64,000 bases of DNA from contig CAYJBY010000001.1 in the NCBI GenBank assembly GCA_964368645.1, positions 133,435 through 197,434 of the forward strand, given 5' to 3'. A program made the position numbers and the translations under genes. Below, piece by piece: positions 35,711 through 44,443 of the stretch; the first letter of the stretch is position 1; the number at the start of each line of letters is the position of its first letter. The notes beneath the pieces were generated by a model, which saw only the letters and a list, made by a program, of their open reading frames with translations, did no database searches and was not told the origin of the DNA. Source of the DNA: JAEDHM01 sp964368645. GTDB taxonomy: Bacteria; Bacillota; Clostridia; Christensenellales; CAG-1252.

Positions 35711-36421
35711 ATGAAAATTTATCCTGCAATAGACATACGCAACGGTAAAGCGGTACGGCTTTTAAGAGGCGATTACAATAAGGAAACGGTTTACGACTCC
35801 GATCCGCTGACGGTCGCTCTCGGTTTTTTTGCCAAGGGAGCAAGTCACTTGCACCTAGTGGACTTAGACGGAGCGGCAAGCGGCAACACGGACAACCGAG
35901 CCTTAATCGAGAGAATTGTCGGAGCTTACGGAGCTTTTGTGGAAATCGGCGGCGGTATCCGCACCCTGAAAGCGGCGGAAGATTACGTTAATAGCGGAGC
36001 AAAAAGGATAATACTTGGTTCGGCGGCATACGAGAATCCGCGGCTTTTAGCGAACTGCCTTGACAAGCTGGGCGACAAGGTTGCCGTAGGCGTGGACGCT
36101 ATCAACGGACTGGTGGCTATTCACGGTTGGAAGACCGTCACCGACCTCAACGCCTTCGAGTTCTGCGACAAGCTTTATTCTCAAGGCGTAAAAACCGTGA
36201 TATATACGGACATTTCCAAAGACGGCGCAATGTGCGGACCTAACTTTGAGGCGTACAACGTACTGGCAAAAACCAACCTTAATATTATCGCTTCGGGGGG
36301 CGTTAGCTCGCTAGACGACCTAGCCCGTCTTAAGACAAGCGGCGTATTCGGCGCGATACTTGGCAAATCGCTGTACGAGGGGGCAATCGACTTAACCGAC
36401 GCCCTCAAGCTGGAGGATTAG
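35711..36421 (+). CDS. hisA: ProFAR isomerase
   Basis: (Beta/alpha)8 barrel, 236 residues. The catalytic Asp lies in YPAIDIRNGKAVRLLRGD near residue 8, the second Asp region is YTDISKDGAMCGPNFEAY, and phosphate-binding is by IEIGGGIRT and ASGGVSSLDDL. Follows hisH after 24 bases with its own GGAG site; one base separates it from hisF. Confidence 0.96.
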   Translation: MKIYPAIDIRNGKAVRLLRGDYNKETVYDSDPLTVALGFFAKGASHLHLVDLDGAASGNTDNRALIERIVGAYGAFVEIGGGIRTLKAAEDYVNSGAKRIILGSAAYENPRLLANCLDKLGDKVAVGVDAINGLVAIHGWKTVTDLNAFEFCDKLYSQGVKTVIYTDISKDGAMCGPNFEAYNVLAKTNLNIIASGGVSSLDDLARLKTSGVFGAILGKSLYEGAIDLTDALKLED

Positions 36422-36422
36422 T

Positions 36423-37181
36423 ATGCTGGCAAAAAGGATAATTCCCTGCTTAGACGTGAGAAACGGACGCGTAGTCAAGGGTACGAATTTCGCAGGCTTA
36501 AAGGACGTGGAAAGTCCTGTAAAACTAGCGGAATTTTATAACGAATCGGGAGCGGACGAGCTGGTTTTTTACGATATAACCGCCTCAAGCGAGGGGCGTA
36601 AGCTGTTCACCGATACGCTTACGGAAGCCGCGTCCAAGATTTTTATTCCCTTAACGGTAGGGGGCGGCATTGGCGGCATAGAGGACTTTGACAGAGTTCT
36701 GAAATGCGGCGCGGACAAGGTCAGCGTCAACAGCGGCGCAATAAGGAACCCGTCACTGGTAGGCGAGGCGGCAAAAAAGTACGGCAATCAGTGCGTAGTG
36801 CTTTCTATGGACGTCAAGCTGATAGACGGGCGGTATATGATTTTCGCCAAGGGCGGCAGGGAGTACACGGGCATTGCCGCTTTGGAATGGGCGCACCGCG
36901 GTCAGGAGGAGGGCGCAGGCGAACTGGTAGTCAACAGCATAGACACGGACGGCGTTAAAGGCGGCTTTGACGCAGATATGCTTAACGCCATAGGTTCAAG
37001 AGTTTCTATCCCCGTAATCGCCTCGGGCGGCGCAGGCAAAAAAGAGGATTTTTTGACTCTTTTCAAGGAAGTACCCTGTGCGGACGCAGGCTTGGCGGCA
37101 AGCATCTTCCACTATAAGGAGTTGAGTATTAAAGAGTTAAAAACCTACCTCGCGGCTAACGGAGTGGCGGTAAGGCTATAG
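36423..37181 (+). CDS. hisF: Imidazole glycerol phosphate synthase, cyclase subunit
   Basis: (Beta/alpha)8 barrel, 252 residues; with HisH it makes IGP and AICAR, the latter feeding the purine pathway encoded upstream in this window. IIPCLDVRNGRVVKGTNF carries catalytic Asp11, LVVNSIDTDGVKGGFD the second Asp near 130, and LTVGGGIGGIEDFDRVLKCG and VIASGGAGKKEDF bind phosphate. Confidence 0.97.
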   Translation: MLAKRIIPCLDVRNGRVVKGTNFAGLKDVESPVKLAEFYNESGADELVFYDITASSEGRKLFTDTLTEAASKIFIPLTVGGGIGGIEDFDRVLKCGADKVSVNSGAIRNPSLVGEAAKKYGNQCVVLSMDVKLIDGRYMIFAKGGREYTGIAALEWAHRGQEEGAGELVVNSIDTDGVKGGFDADMLNAIGSRVSIPVIASGGAGKKEDFLTLFKEVPCADAGLAASIFHYKELSIKELKTYLAANGVAVRL

Positions 37182-37483
37182 GCGGTAAGTAACACGGACT
37201 AACCGCGATTACTGAAAACCAACCACGTGGCACTTAACCATTGACTAACTACGATTACAGCTATTTAATCACACGGCAAATAACCACGAACTAACTTAGC
37301 TTACGGTTTTTCAATCTCACAGCAAGCACGGACTAACCACGATTACTGCTATTTAACCACACGGCAAGCAAAAAAGTTTGCTACAAAAATTACTTCCCTT
37401 TACTTAACGGTAAAAGTAACTTCAATACGATTTACGGACTGCACGCAACAATTCAGCGCGGCGGCGCAACATAGGAGATAATT
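37182..37483. repeat. hisF-hisIE spacer with private repeats
   Basis: 302 bases without a gene, inside the operon. A ~33-base stretch starting ACGATTAC(A/T)GCTATTTAA at 37250 recurs at 37338 (offset 88) with few changes. GGACTAACC(G/A)CGATTACTG also occurs at about 37195 and 37332. GGAGATAATT before hisIE is the ribosome site. No internal promoter or terminator is clear. Confidence 0.75.
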
Positions 37484-38131
37484 ATGATTACATTGGAACA
37501 ACTGAAATTCGACGCTAACGGTTTAATCCCTGCGGTAGTCACCGACTACTACACCAAGGAAGTGTTGACCGTAGCTTATATGAATGCCGAAAGCCTGAAA
37601 ATCAGTATGGAAAAGGGCTTGACCTGTTTTTGGAGCCGTTCTCGCAAGGAGCTGTGGCTCAAGGGCGAAACCAGCGGCAACTATCAGCACATAGTGGCGA
37701 TAACCGCGGACTGCGATTACGATGCACTGACCGTTGAGGTTGTCAAGGACGGACCTGCTTGTCATCTGGGCGAGGAAAGCTGTTTTCATAACGCGCTATG
37801 GGTGTCGTCGGAGCTGAAACAATTTTCTCTTAACGGACTTTACGAGCTTATTGCAGGGCGCAAAACCAACCCCAAGGAAGGCAGTTACACCACCTATCTG
37901 TTTGAAAAGGGTATCGACAAAATACTCAAAAAGGTAGGCGAGGAGTGTACCGAGGTAATCGTTGCAGGCAAGGGCGGCGACAAAACCGAAACCACCTTTG
38001 AAATCGCGGACTTGGTATATCACACAATGGTGTTGATGGTGCAAAGCGGCATAGGGATTAACGACGTTATCGACGAGTTGGCAAAACGCCACGTTATCGA
38101 CAAAAAGGTCAAGCAGGAAACCCTTAAATAA
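37484..38131 (+). CDS. hisI: Phosphoribosyl-AMP cyclohydrolase / phosphoribosyl-ATP pyrophosphatase
   Basis: Bifunctional HisIE, 215 residues, steps 2 and 3 of the pathway. The HisI half (1-115) has VLTVAYMNAESLKISMEKG, FWSRSRKELWLKGETSGN, the metal-binding DCDYDALTVEV and CHLGEESCFHN. The HisE half (about 120-215) has YTTYLFEKGIDKILKKVGEE and CTEVIVAGKG...EIADLVYH. It is the last his gene, separated from hisF by a repeat-filled spacer but in the same direction. Confidence 0.96.
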   Translation: MITLEQLKFDANGLIPAVVTDYYTKEVLTVAYMNAESLKISMEKGLTCFWSRSRKELWLKGETSGNYQHIVAITADCDYDALTVEVVKDGPACHLGEESCFHNALWVSSELKQFSLNGLYELIAGRKTNPKEGSYTTYLFEKGIDKILKKVGEECTEVIVAGKGGDKTETTFEIADLVYHTMVLMVQSGIGINDVIDELAKRHVIDKKVKQETLK

Positions 38132-38545
38132 CCGCGGCTTTTCCAGTTCTGTACCCCCACACGGAGTGAGCATAAAAAACCTAGTCCGAGTTGTGCGCCC
38201 ATACGGAGAAGGTAGCAATTTCAGCCTTAGCCAACGCGAGAGGGCAAGCCTATCCTTCGAAAAGGTGGGATAGAAAAGGCTTTTTCTTAACCTAATCGGT
38301 ATTGGATAAAATTGAGTTTATCCGCAATCACTGTCGGATAAAAATGCTTGTCCGCAATTATAATCAAGGTTTATAGACAAGGGTTTATCTTTAATCAAGG
38401 TTGATAAAGACATTTATCTTCTATCACTGTCGGGTATAGGGATTTATTTTCAATCAATTTTAGATAAAGGCGTTTATCTTCTATCACTGTCGGATAAAGG
38501 TGTCTATCTTTAATCACTGTCGGATAAAGACGTTTATCTTCCATC
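38132..38545. repeat. 30-bp minisatellite downstream of the histidine operon
   Basis: A degenerate unit (gtttatcttctatcactgtc plus ggataaagac) recurs with an exact 30-base period at 38411, 38441, 38471, 38501 and 38531. Looser relatives (GTTTATCCGCAATCACTGTCGGATAAA) lie from about 38314. There are no unique spacers between units, so this is a tandem repeat and not a CRISPR. No gene in the ~410 bases. Confidence 0.88.
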
Positions 38546-38586
38546 AAAAAAGTCCGTATCGTATCGTCGATAACGGACTTTTTGTT
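38546..38586. terminator. Bidirectional terminator between hisIE and the esterase gene
   Basis: Stem AAAAAAGTCCGT/ACGGACTTTTTG with a 15-base loop; U-runs on both strands. Convergent genes on both sides. Confidence 0.85.
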
Positions 38587-38628
38587 ATGCTAAGTTGTGG
38601 GTTAATGGATAGTGATAGAGAATTAGGG

Positions 38629-39519
38629 TTAATTAAGGTGCGCCTTAAAGAACTCCACCATTCCGCCGTTGACCTTTTTTGCCTCCTCGTGGTCGGGATA
38701 GAGAATATTGTAAACGTGCTCTAAGGTATCCCCCTCAACGATAGGCTCCGACAGGAAGAACAGCTTGCAGTCCGCGCCCTTAGCTTTTAGCTCCTCGTAA
38801 TAGGAGAGGGTGAATTTGTGCAGGAAGTCATCGCGTCCGGAAATCAGCGTGCAGGGTATCATCGGAGTAGGCAGTGAGGTGTCGAAGTCCAAAGCCTTAA
38901 AGTAAGGACTGCGCTTATAGCCCTTGCCGACTATCTCGCGGAAGTAAAGTCCTGCGCCGAAGAACATCATTTTAGAGGGAGCAAGTGCGCCGCAGGTAAA
39001 GTTGACCGCGCGGAAGTTAAGGGTGGGCTTAACGCCGAAAAGCTCCTGTCTTTCCTTACTTGCCATAATATTGACGGTTAAAGCCGCAAGGTGTCCGCCT
39101 GCGGAGTCACCGGTCAAAAATGCGTTATTGAGGTCAAATCCGTACTCGTCCGCCAGCTCCGCCACCTTAGCGTACAGCGCGAAAACGTCTTTCACCTGCT
39201 CGTCAAAGCTGACCTCGAAAGCCAGTCGATAGGAAAAACTCACCACGGCAAAGCCCTGAAGAGCCAGCCATCTGTCGTAGAAGCGGTTAAGCTCCTTATC
39301 GCCGTACCACCAGCCGCCGCCGTGAATGTCCACGATTACAGGCAGCTTGCCCTCTACGCCGGTGGGGCGATAGACGTTAAGCAGTCTTGCAGGAGTGCCG
39401 CCTTCGGCATAAGGAATATCCTTAACAACGGTAACGCCCTCAGCCTCGGTCAAGGTCGCCATACGCTTGGTGTCGTTGGTATCTGCGATTTTGCAAAACA
39501 TCTTACCAAATAATTTCAT
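38629..39519 (-). CDS. Alpha/beta hydrolase (HSL/BD-FAE-like esterase)
   Basis: 296 residues, no signal peptide. The oxyanion motif is DIHGGGWWYGD near residue 65, the nucleophile elbow GDSAGG near 137, the acid Asp in LISGRDDFLHKF near 235 and the His in DTLEHVYNILYP near 270. Expected to hydrolyse small carboxylic esters; the substrate is not predictable. Paralogous in layout to the esterase at 59488-60405. It starts 13 bases after a 23-bp palindrome at its own transcription start. GAGGAG precedes the ATG. Confidence 0.88.
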   Translation of the reverse strand: MKLFGKMFCKIADTNDTKRMATLTEAEGVTVVKDIPYAEGGTPARLLNVYRPTGVEGKLPVIVDIHGGGWWYGDKELNRFYDRWLALQGFAVVSFSYRLAFEVSFDEQVKDVFALYAKVAELADEYGFDLNNAFLTGDSAGGHLAALTVNIMASKERQELFGVKPTLNFRAVNFTCGALAPSKMMFFGAGLYFREIVGKGYKRSPYFKALDFDTSLPTPMIPCTLISGRDDFLHKFTLSYYEELKAKGADCKLFFLSEPIVEGDTLEHVYNILYPDHEEAKKVNGGMVEFFKAHLN

Positions 39520-39540
39520 AATCCGCTCCTCAAAAAAGAA

Positions 39541-39563
39541 TATCCGCAGTTAAACTGCGGATA
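39541..39563. promoter_or_regulatory. 23-bp perfect palindrome at the esterase transcription start
   Basis: TATCCGCAGT-TAA-ACTGCGGATA directly downstream of the -10. On the minus strand it is followed by TTCTTTTTT, so it could act either as a repressor site or as a 5' attenuator-like terminator just before the ribosome site. Confidence 0.6.
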
Positions 39564-39564
39564 C

Positions 39565-39593
39565 ATTATATCATACTTATCCTTGTTTTGCAA
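39565..39593 (-). promoter_or_regulatory. Promoter of the 38.6-kb esterase gene
   Basis: TTGCAA (39593-39588), 17-base spacer, TATAAT (39570-39565) on the minus strand. Confidence 0.75.
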
Positions 39594-39652
39594 TACGCTT
39601 ATCGTTTAGTTTCCTTGAGGTTTGAGCCTTAACTCTCACCGTAAGACGGGGA

Positions 39653-39967
39653 TTAACCTATGGCAACGTACACCGTTTCGCCGTCGGTAATCACGTAGGT
39701 GTAGCCATCGGGATACACAACTTGGTGTTTTTCGGTGGACTCGCTGTCCGCCTGCTCATAAATCACCAAACTCTTTTGACCTGCGGGGCTGTACGCTGTG
39801 GGTAACGTATCGCTGTCGCTGAACGAGAACGCGGTTTTTAATTTCATAAACGCGCCTTCCTCGTGATCGGCAAACATACAAAGGAAAGTAATTACCGCTA
39901 CTACCGCCACGATACATACCGTCAACCCGATAACTAATTTTTTATAACCTTTATTAGTGGTGCTCAT
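39653..39967 (-). CDS. Small single-pass membrane protein
   Basis: 104 residues. A single hydrophobic segment at about residues 10-31 (KLVIGLTVCIVAVVAVITFL) follows a short charged N-terminus, so the C-terminal ~70 residues probably face outside. That part contains a beta-like VVYPDGYTYVITDGETVYVAIG end reminiscent of short YcfJ/pepSY-free surface modules, but I assign no family. AAGGAGG lies 7 bases before the ATG. Monocistronic by spacing. Confidence 0.65.
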   Translation of the reverse strand: MSTTNKGYKKLVIGLTVCIVAVVAVITFLCMFADHEEGAFMKLKTAFSFSDSDTLPTAYSPAGQKSLVIYEQADSESTEKHQVVYPDGYTYVITDGETVYVAIG

Positions 39968-40616
39968 TAGTGGTTACCTCCTTGTTAAGTAATTTTGCCC
40001 CGTTTTCCTGTCTTCTACTTATATTATATTATTGACGTGCGCGTTAAAGTCAATACGGGTTTTTAATAATTTCTTAACTTTGACTTAATTTTTAATTACT
40101 CAACTATCGTAAAAAAGGCACTTCTATCCTTTTTTAGCCCAAAACCCCGATTCTACCCCTGCAACCGCTTCCACCCCTACCACTTTCCGCTTACTCCACC
40201 GATACCACCGTTTCCCCTGTACCACCGCTAACGCCCATTCCGATTATTTCTCTTTTACCCCCTATTCACGGTTTCCAATATTACCACCCTTTACGCTACA
40301 CTTTCTGCCCCGTTACCACCGCTAACGACTATTCCAACTATTTCTCTTTTACCACCTATTCACGGTTTCCAATATTACCACCCTTTACGTTACACTTTCT
40401 GCCCCCGTTACCACCGATACCACCTTTACCACTTTGTTCACCTCTGCTACCATTCCTCTTTATCCTTATATTTAATTATTAAGATACGGCTTTTCTCGAC
40501 TTAGTTCTTCTCGGCTTAATTCTTCTTTGTTCGGATTTCCTCGTTTTGTTTTTTTCTTTTTTCTTCTCCGTTTGCCCTTAAAGCGAAGCTGATTTTACTT
40601 TCATTTTCCATTGACC
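39968..40616. repeat. Spacer with a 94-bp tandem duplication
   Basis: About 650 bases without a gene. Two direct copies of ~94 bases at about 40219-40312 and 40313-40406 differ at a handful of positions; each begins TACCACCGCTAACG and contains CACGGTTTCCAATATTACCA. ACCACCG and ACCACC words flank both sides. Minus-strand -35/-10-like boxes (TTGACT 40053-40048 and a TATAAT-like run around 40021-40031) probably drive the small membrane protein gene. Confidence 0.8.
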
Positions 40617-40645
40617 TTGAGTTTCCTTTCCCAATCTGCTATAAT
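40617..40645 (+). promoter_or_regulatory. Promoter of the 40.7-kb hydrolase gene
   Basis: TTGAGT (40617-40622), 17-base spacer, TATAAT (40640-40645), 27 bases before the start codon, which has an AAGGAG ribosome site. Confidence 0.78.
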
Positions 40646-40672
40646 TGATTTACAGAAAGAAGGAGCCGACTT

Positions 40673-41641
40673 ATGGATTACGTAATTGACAGCCGTGATA
40701 TTATTACGGTTAAAGGCACAAAATACTATCTTCGTATCCGCACCTGCAACGCGTCCAATCCCGTAGTGCTGTTTTTGCACGGCGGTTGCGGAAGCCCCGA
40801 CAGGGCGCAGGTTATGAAGTATCAATCCCCCCTTGCGGAACATTTCACACTGGTAGCTTTTGACCAACGGGGAGCAGGGCTTGCCTATAACAGAAAGGAA
40901 GCGCGAAGCTTAGACCTCACAAAAGAGATTTACGTTGCCGACGTATTTAACGTAGTGTGTTACTTGAAAGATAGATTTAAGCAGGATAAGGTAATAATAG
41001 TAGGGCACTCCTTCGGCTCGACGCTGGGCGTTTGGTACGCACAGCAATATCCCGAAACACTCAGGGCTTACGTGGGCATAGGGCAGTGCGTTGACTATGT
41101 GGAAAACGAAAAGCAATCCTATGACTGGACGCTTAACGAGGCTCGCCGAATCAACGACGCGAAGTCAGTCCAAACCTTGGAAGCAATCGGCGCACCACTT
41201 GCTAACGGCAGATACGATGGCGACCACCTTAGCTGTCTTATCAAGCAAAGAGCGGTACTGCACAAGTTAGGCGGTGCGACCTACGCTAACCGCAGACCTT
41301 ATTGGCAGGAACTGCTTTTCCACGAATTGCCGATAATGGTTAAGGAATACAACCTTATAGGGCTGATAAAATACGTTAAGGGCTTGACTTACAGCCCGAA
41401 AACCACCCTAGGCAACACCAACCCCGATTTTTTGAACACGGCAAAGGAGCTGTCGATTCCCGTTTATCTTCTGTTGGGGCGGCACGACTTCAATTGCCCC
41501 GTGACGTTAGCGGAACAATGGTACAATCAATTAACCGCACCCGACAAAAAACTGATATATTTTGAAAATTCCGCCCACTCGCCCCAATGGGAAGAGCCGC
41601 AACAATGGAACGCCGCCTTTACCGCGCTGTTTTGCAATTAA
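40673..41641 (+). CDS. Alpha/beta hydrolase of the prolyl-aminopeptidase/epoxide-hydrolase type
   Basis: 322 residues, cytosolic. LFLHGGCGSPDRAQ near residue 34 gives the oxyanion hole and VAFDQRGAG near 63 is typical of proline iminopeptidases. The nucleophile is in IIVGHSFGSTLG near 110, the acid Asp in LLLGRHDFNCP near 270 and the His in ENSAHSPQWEEP near 300. A helical cap domain spans about 140-245. Similar proteins cleave N-terminal proline or small esters; I cannot tell which. Confidence 0.85.
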   Translation: MDYVIDSRDIITVKGTKYYLRIRTCNASNPVVLFLHGGCGSPDRAQVMKYQSPLAEHFTLVAFDQRGAGLAYNRKEARSLDLTKEIYVADVFNVVCYLKDRFKQDKVIIVGHSFGSTLGVWYAQQYPETLRAYVGIGQCVDYVENEKQSYDWTLNEARRINDAKSVQTLEAIGAPLANGRYDGDHLSCLIKQRAVLHKLGGATYANRRPYWQELLFHELPIMVKEYNLIGLIKYVKGLTYSPKTTLGNTNPDFLNTAKELSIPVYLLLGRHDFNCPVTLAEQWYNQLTAPDKKLIYFENSAHSPQWEEPQQWNAAFTALFCN

Positions 41642-42023
41642 GCGGTTGGAATTATATTAAATCACCCTTATTTTCCTTTGATTAGGTTGCGCGTATAAGC
41701 CTAACAAAGATTTTTCGCCCGTCTTAACTTACATTAGTCACTGCGCCGATTAAGTTTTTGCGCTACACGTGCTTGCTATATTTTGATATTCCAACTCCAC
41801 GTCTTTCTTGAAACCCTTTCTAATAGTTTTTCATTACCATTTTCCTTGCCTCTTTTCCGATTTTTTACCCCTTTTCCGATTTTGGTTGCTTTCCTGATTT
41901 TGGTTGTAATTTTTGCCTTTCTTCCGATTTTGGTTGCTTTTCCGATTTTCCGATTTTGCCCCTTTTCCGATTTTTTACCCCTTTTCTGATTTTACGATTT
42001 TCCCTTCTGTTCTCATTCGCACA
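41642..42023. repeat. Spacer rich in CCGATTTT words
   Basis: No gene in this ~380-base spacer. From about 41870 to 42000 the words TTTTCCGATTTTGGTTGC and CCCCTTTTCCGATTTTTTA are repeated in degenerate form (at least seven CCGATTTT units). An earlier CATTTTCCTTGCCTCTTTTCC stretch looks derived from the same words. Confidence 0.8.
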
Positions 42024-42060
42024 CAAAAAAACGGCGCAGACTTACGTTTGCGCCGTAATT
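42024..42060 (-). terminator. Terminator of gapA
   Basis: 8-bp stem ACGGCGCA/TGCGCCGT with a 10-base loop; on the minus strand it is followed by TTTTTTT. Confidence 0.88.
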
Positions 42061-42081
42061 TTTGTTAGGATACTTTACAGA

Positions 42082-43149
42082 TTACTTGTTGAGGAAGTTA
42101 GCAAAGTACTTAATCGTTCTAACCATCTGGGTGGTGTAGCTGTTCTCGTTGTCGTACCAGCTTACTACCTGAACCTGATAGGTGTCGTCGTCGATCTTAG
42201 CGACCATAGTCTGAGTGGAATCAAACAGAGAGCCGTAAGCCATACCGATAACGTCGGAAGAAACGATCTGATCTACGTTGTAACCGAAAGACTCGGTAGC
42301 AGCAGCCTTCATAGCGGCATTGATACCGTCAACGGTAACGTCCTTGCCCTTAACAACAGCAACCAAAATGGTGGTGGAACCGGTAGCGGTAGGAACGCGC
42401 TGTGCGGAACCGATGAGCTTGCCGTTGAGCTCGGGGATAACCAAACCGATAGCCTTAGCAGCACCGGTGGAGTTAGGAACGATGTTCATTGCGCCCGCTC
42501 TGGAACGGCGAAGGTCGCCCTTACGCTGAGGACCGTCAAGAATCATCTGGTCGCCGGTGTAAGCGTGAACGGTGGTCATAATACCGCTCTGGATAGGAGC
42601 GTAATCGTTAAGAGCCTTAGCCATAGGAGCCAAGCAGTTGGTGGTGCAGCTAGCCGCGGAAATGATATTGTCCTCAGCGGTCAGGATACCCTCGTTGACG
42701 TTGTAAACGATGGTGGGAAGATCGTTGCCTGCGGGAGCAGAGATAACGACTTTCTTCGCGCCGGCGTCGATGTGAGCCTGCGCCTTAGCCTTGCTGGTGT
42801 AAAAACCGGTGCATTCCAAAACTACGTCAACCTTGAGTTTCTTCCAAGGTAATTCGTTAGCCTTAGCCATTGCGTAAATAGTAATCTCCTTGCCGTCAAC
42901 GATGATAGCGCCGGGAGTCTTAACGGTCTTGCCGTCTTCCGCTAATATAGCGTCCTTGAAGTCAACGGTATGACCTTTTGCAATGTAGTTACCCTGCATA
43001 GTGTCGTACTTTAAGAGGTGAGCGAGCATCTTGGGGCTGGTCAAATCGTTAATAGCAACAACCTGATAACCCTTTGCGCCGAACATCTGTCTGAAAGCCA
43101 AACGGCCGATTCTGCCGAAACCGTTAATCGCAACTCTTACATTTGCCAT
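42082..43149 (-). CDS. gapA: Glyceraldehyde-3-phosphate dehydrogenase
   Basis: 355 residues; glycolytic oxidation and phosphorylation of G3P with NAD. VAINGFGRIGRLAFRQ binds NAD, INDLTSPKMLAHLLKYD follows with the Asp that favours NAD over NADP, the nucleophile Cys is in SAASCTTNCLAP near residue 165, His in HAYTGDQ, and WYDNENSY near 325. Slightly longer than typical (~335) through a few loop insertions. Codon choice is that of a highly expressed gene. Its own promoter, with a perfect palindrome in the spacer, lies between it and fba. Confidence 0.97.
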   Translation of the reverse strand: MANVRVAINGFGRIGRLAFRQMFGAKGYQVVAINDLTSPKMLAHLLKYDTMQGNYIAKGHTVDFKDAILAEDGKTVKTPGAIIVDGKEITIYAMAKANELPWKKLKVDVVLECTGFYTSKAKAQAHIDAGAKKVVISAPAGNDLPTIVYNVNEGILTAEDNIISAASCTTNCLAPMAKALNDYAPIQSGIMTTVHAYTGDQMILDGPQRKGDLRRSRAGAMNIVPNSTGAAKAIGLVIPELNGKLIGSAQRVPTATGSTTILVAVVKGKDVTVDGINAAMKAAATESFGYNVDQIVSSDVIGMAYGSLFDSTQTMVAKIDDDTYQVQVVSWYDNENSYTTQMVRTIKYFANFLNK

Positions 43150-43204
43150 AATTTTATATCCTCCGAATATAGATTTTTAGTTAATGGATTGATAATCCTA
43201 GTTA

Positions 43205-43233
43205 ATTATACACACCCGAGGGTGTGAAGACAA
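43205..43233 (-). promoter_or_regulatory. gapA promoter with an operator palindrome filling the spacer
   Basis: TTGTCT (43233-43228), 17-base spacer, TATAAT (43210-43205) on the minus strand. CACACCC-GA-GGGTGTG (43211-43226) is a perfect 7-2-7 inverted repeat that occupies the spacer exactly. No U-run follows on either strand, so it is not the fba terminator. Confidence 0.78.
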
Positions 43234-43241
43234 GCAATTTT

Positions 43242-44204
43242 TTACGCTTTGCCGGCGCAGCCTAATACGTCAACCAGTTTGTGTCTGACGAGTTCCTTGA
43301 TATTGGCTCTTGCGGGCTTGAGGTACTCTCTGGGATCGAACTTACCGGGGTTCTCCGCCATAAACTTACGAATGGTGCCGGTCATAGCAAGGCGAAGGTC
43401 GGAGTCGATGTTGATTTTGCAAACGGACAATTCTGCCGCGTGACGGAGCTGTTCCTCGGGAACACCGATAGCGTAGGGCATATTGCCGCCGTTGTCGTTG
43501 ACCATCTTAACGTAGTCCTGCGGAACCGAAGAGGAACCGTGAAGAACGATAGGGAAGCCGGGCAGACGCTTGGAAACCTCTTCCAGAATGTCGAACCGCA
43601 GAGCAGGGGGTACCAAAATACCCTTCTCGTTGACGGTGCACTGGTCGGGCTTGAACTTGTACGCGCCGTGGCTGGTGCCGATAGCGATAGCGAGGGAGTC
43701 AACACCTGTCTTGGTGACGAACTCTTCAACCTCTTCGGGACGAGTGTAGGAGCCGACTGCGTGGCTGACCTCGTCCTCGATGCCTGCCAAAGTGCCTAAT
43801 TCGCCCTCAACCACTACGCCGTGGTCGTGTGCGTATTCGACGACCTTGCGAGTCATCTCGATATTATCCTGGAAGGATCTGGAGGAGCCGTCGATCATAA
43901 CGGAGGAAAAACCGCCGTCGATACAGGACTTGCAGGTCTCGAAATCCGGACCGTGGTCTAAGTGCAGAACTATAGGAATCTCGGGGCATTCGATAACGGC
44001 CGCCTCGACGAGCTTAACCAAATAAGTATGATTAGCGTAAGCGCGTGCGCCCTTGCTGACCTGAAGTATAACCGGAGCGCGTTCTTCCTTGCAGGCTTCG
44101 GTAATGCCTTGAACGATTTCCATATTGTTGACGTTAAATGCGCCGATTGCATAGCCGCCGGCATAAGCCTTGGCGAACATATCTTTACTGGTAACTAATG
44201 GCAT
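43242..44204 (-). CDS. fba: Fructose-1,6-bisphosphate aldolase, class II
   Basis: 320-residue zinc aldolase cleaving FBP to DHAP and G3P. AIGAFNVNNMEIVQGI at the N-terminus, the zinc/catalytic LHLDHGPDFETCKSCIDGGF near residue 82, GELGTLAGIEDEV near 137, IGTSHGAYKF near 180 and LHGSSSVP near 230 are intact. Upstream of gapA on the same strand, the usual glycolytic pairing, though gapA has its own promoter. GGAGGT precedes the ATG. Confidence 0.97.
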   Translation of the reverse strand: MPLVTSKDMFAKAYAGGYAIGAFNVNNMEIVQGITEACKEERAPVILQVSKGARAYANHTYLVKLVEAAVIECPEIPIVLHLDHGPDFETCKSCIDGGFSSVMIDGSSRSFQDNIEMTRKVVEYAHDHGVVVEGELGTLAGIEDEVSHAVGSYTRPEEVEEFVTKTGVDSLAIAIGTSHGAYKFKPDQCTVNEKGILVPPALRFDILEEVSKRLPGFPIVLHGSSSVPQDYVKMVNDNGGNMPYAIGVPEEQLRHAAELSVCKINIDSDLRLAMTGTIRKFMAENPGKFDPREYLKPARANIKELVRHKLVDVLGCAGKA

Positions 44205-44297
44205 AATAATACCTCCGATATTAAATTAAGGTTAGTTTATCACAAACGCCCCGAAATTATCAAACATTTTAGAGGTGTTAGTTAAAAAGAAATGCAA

Positions 44298-44357
44298 TCC
44301 GCACCGAAAAACCTCGGATTTCGCCCTCAAATGCGCCCAAAACGGCAAAATCGTCAC
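44298..44357. repeat. 60-bp direct repeat, left copy
   Basis: Sixty bases (starting TCCGCACCGAAAAACCTCGG, ending AAAATCGTCAC) that recur without mismatch at 46772-46831. They flank an XRE gene and a zinc-ribbon membrane protein gene. Confidence 0.95.
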
Positions 44358-44443
44358 CGAAACCTAAAAATAAACCGCGTTACTGTTTTATCCTTCGCCG
44401 CAACCTGTTATCGCGCCGCGCCAAACTGTTTTATTCTTAAAAT

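Noticed and set aside
38411..38560. Possible CRISPR array with 30-base repeats
   Set aside because: Units follow each other directly without unique spacers and diverge strongly; no cas gene is present.
43211..43226. Terminator of fba
   Set aside because: The palindrome has no U-run on either strand and lies exactly between -35 and -10 of the gapA promoter.
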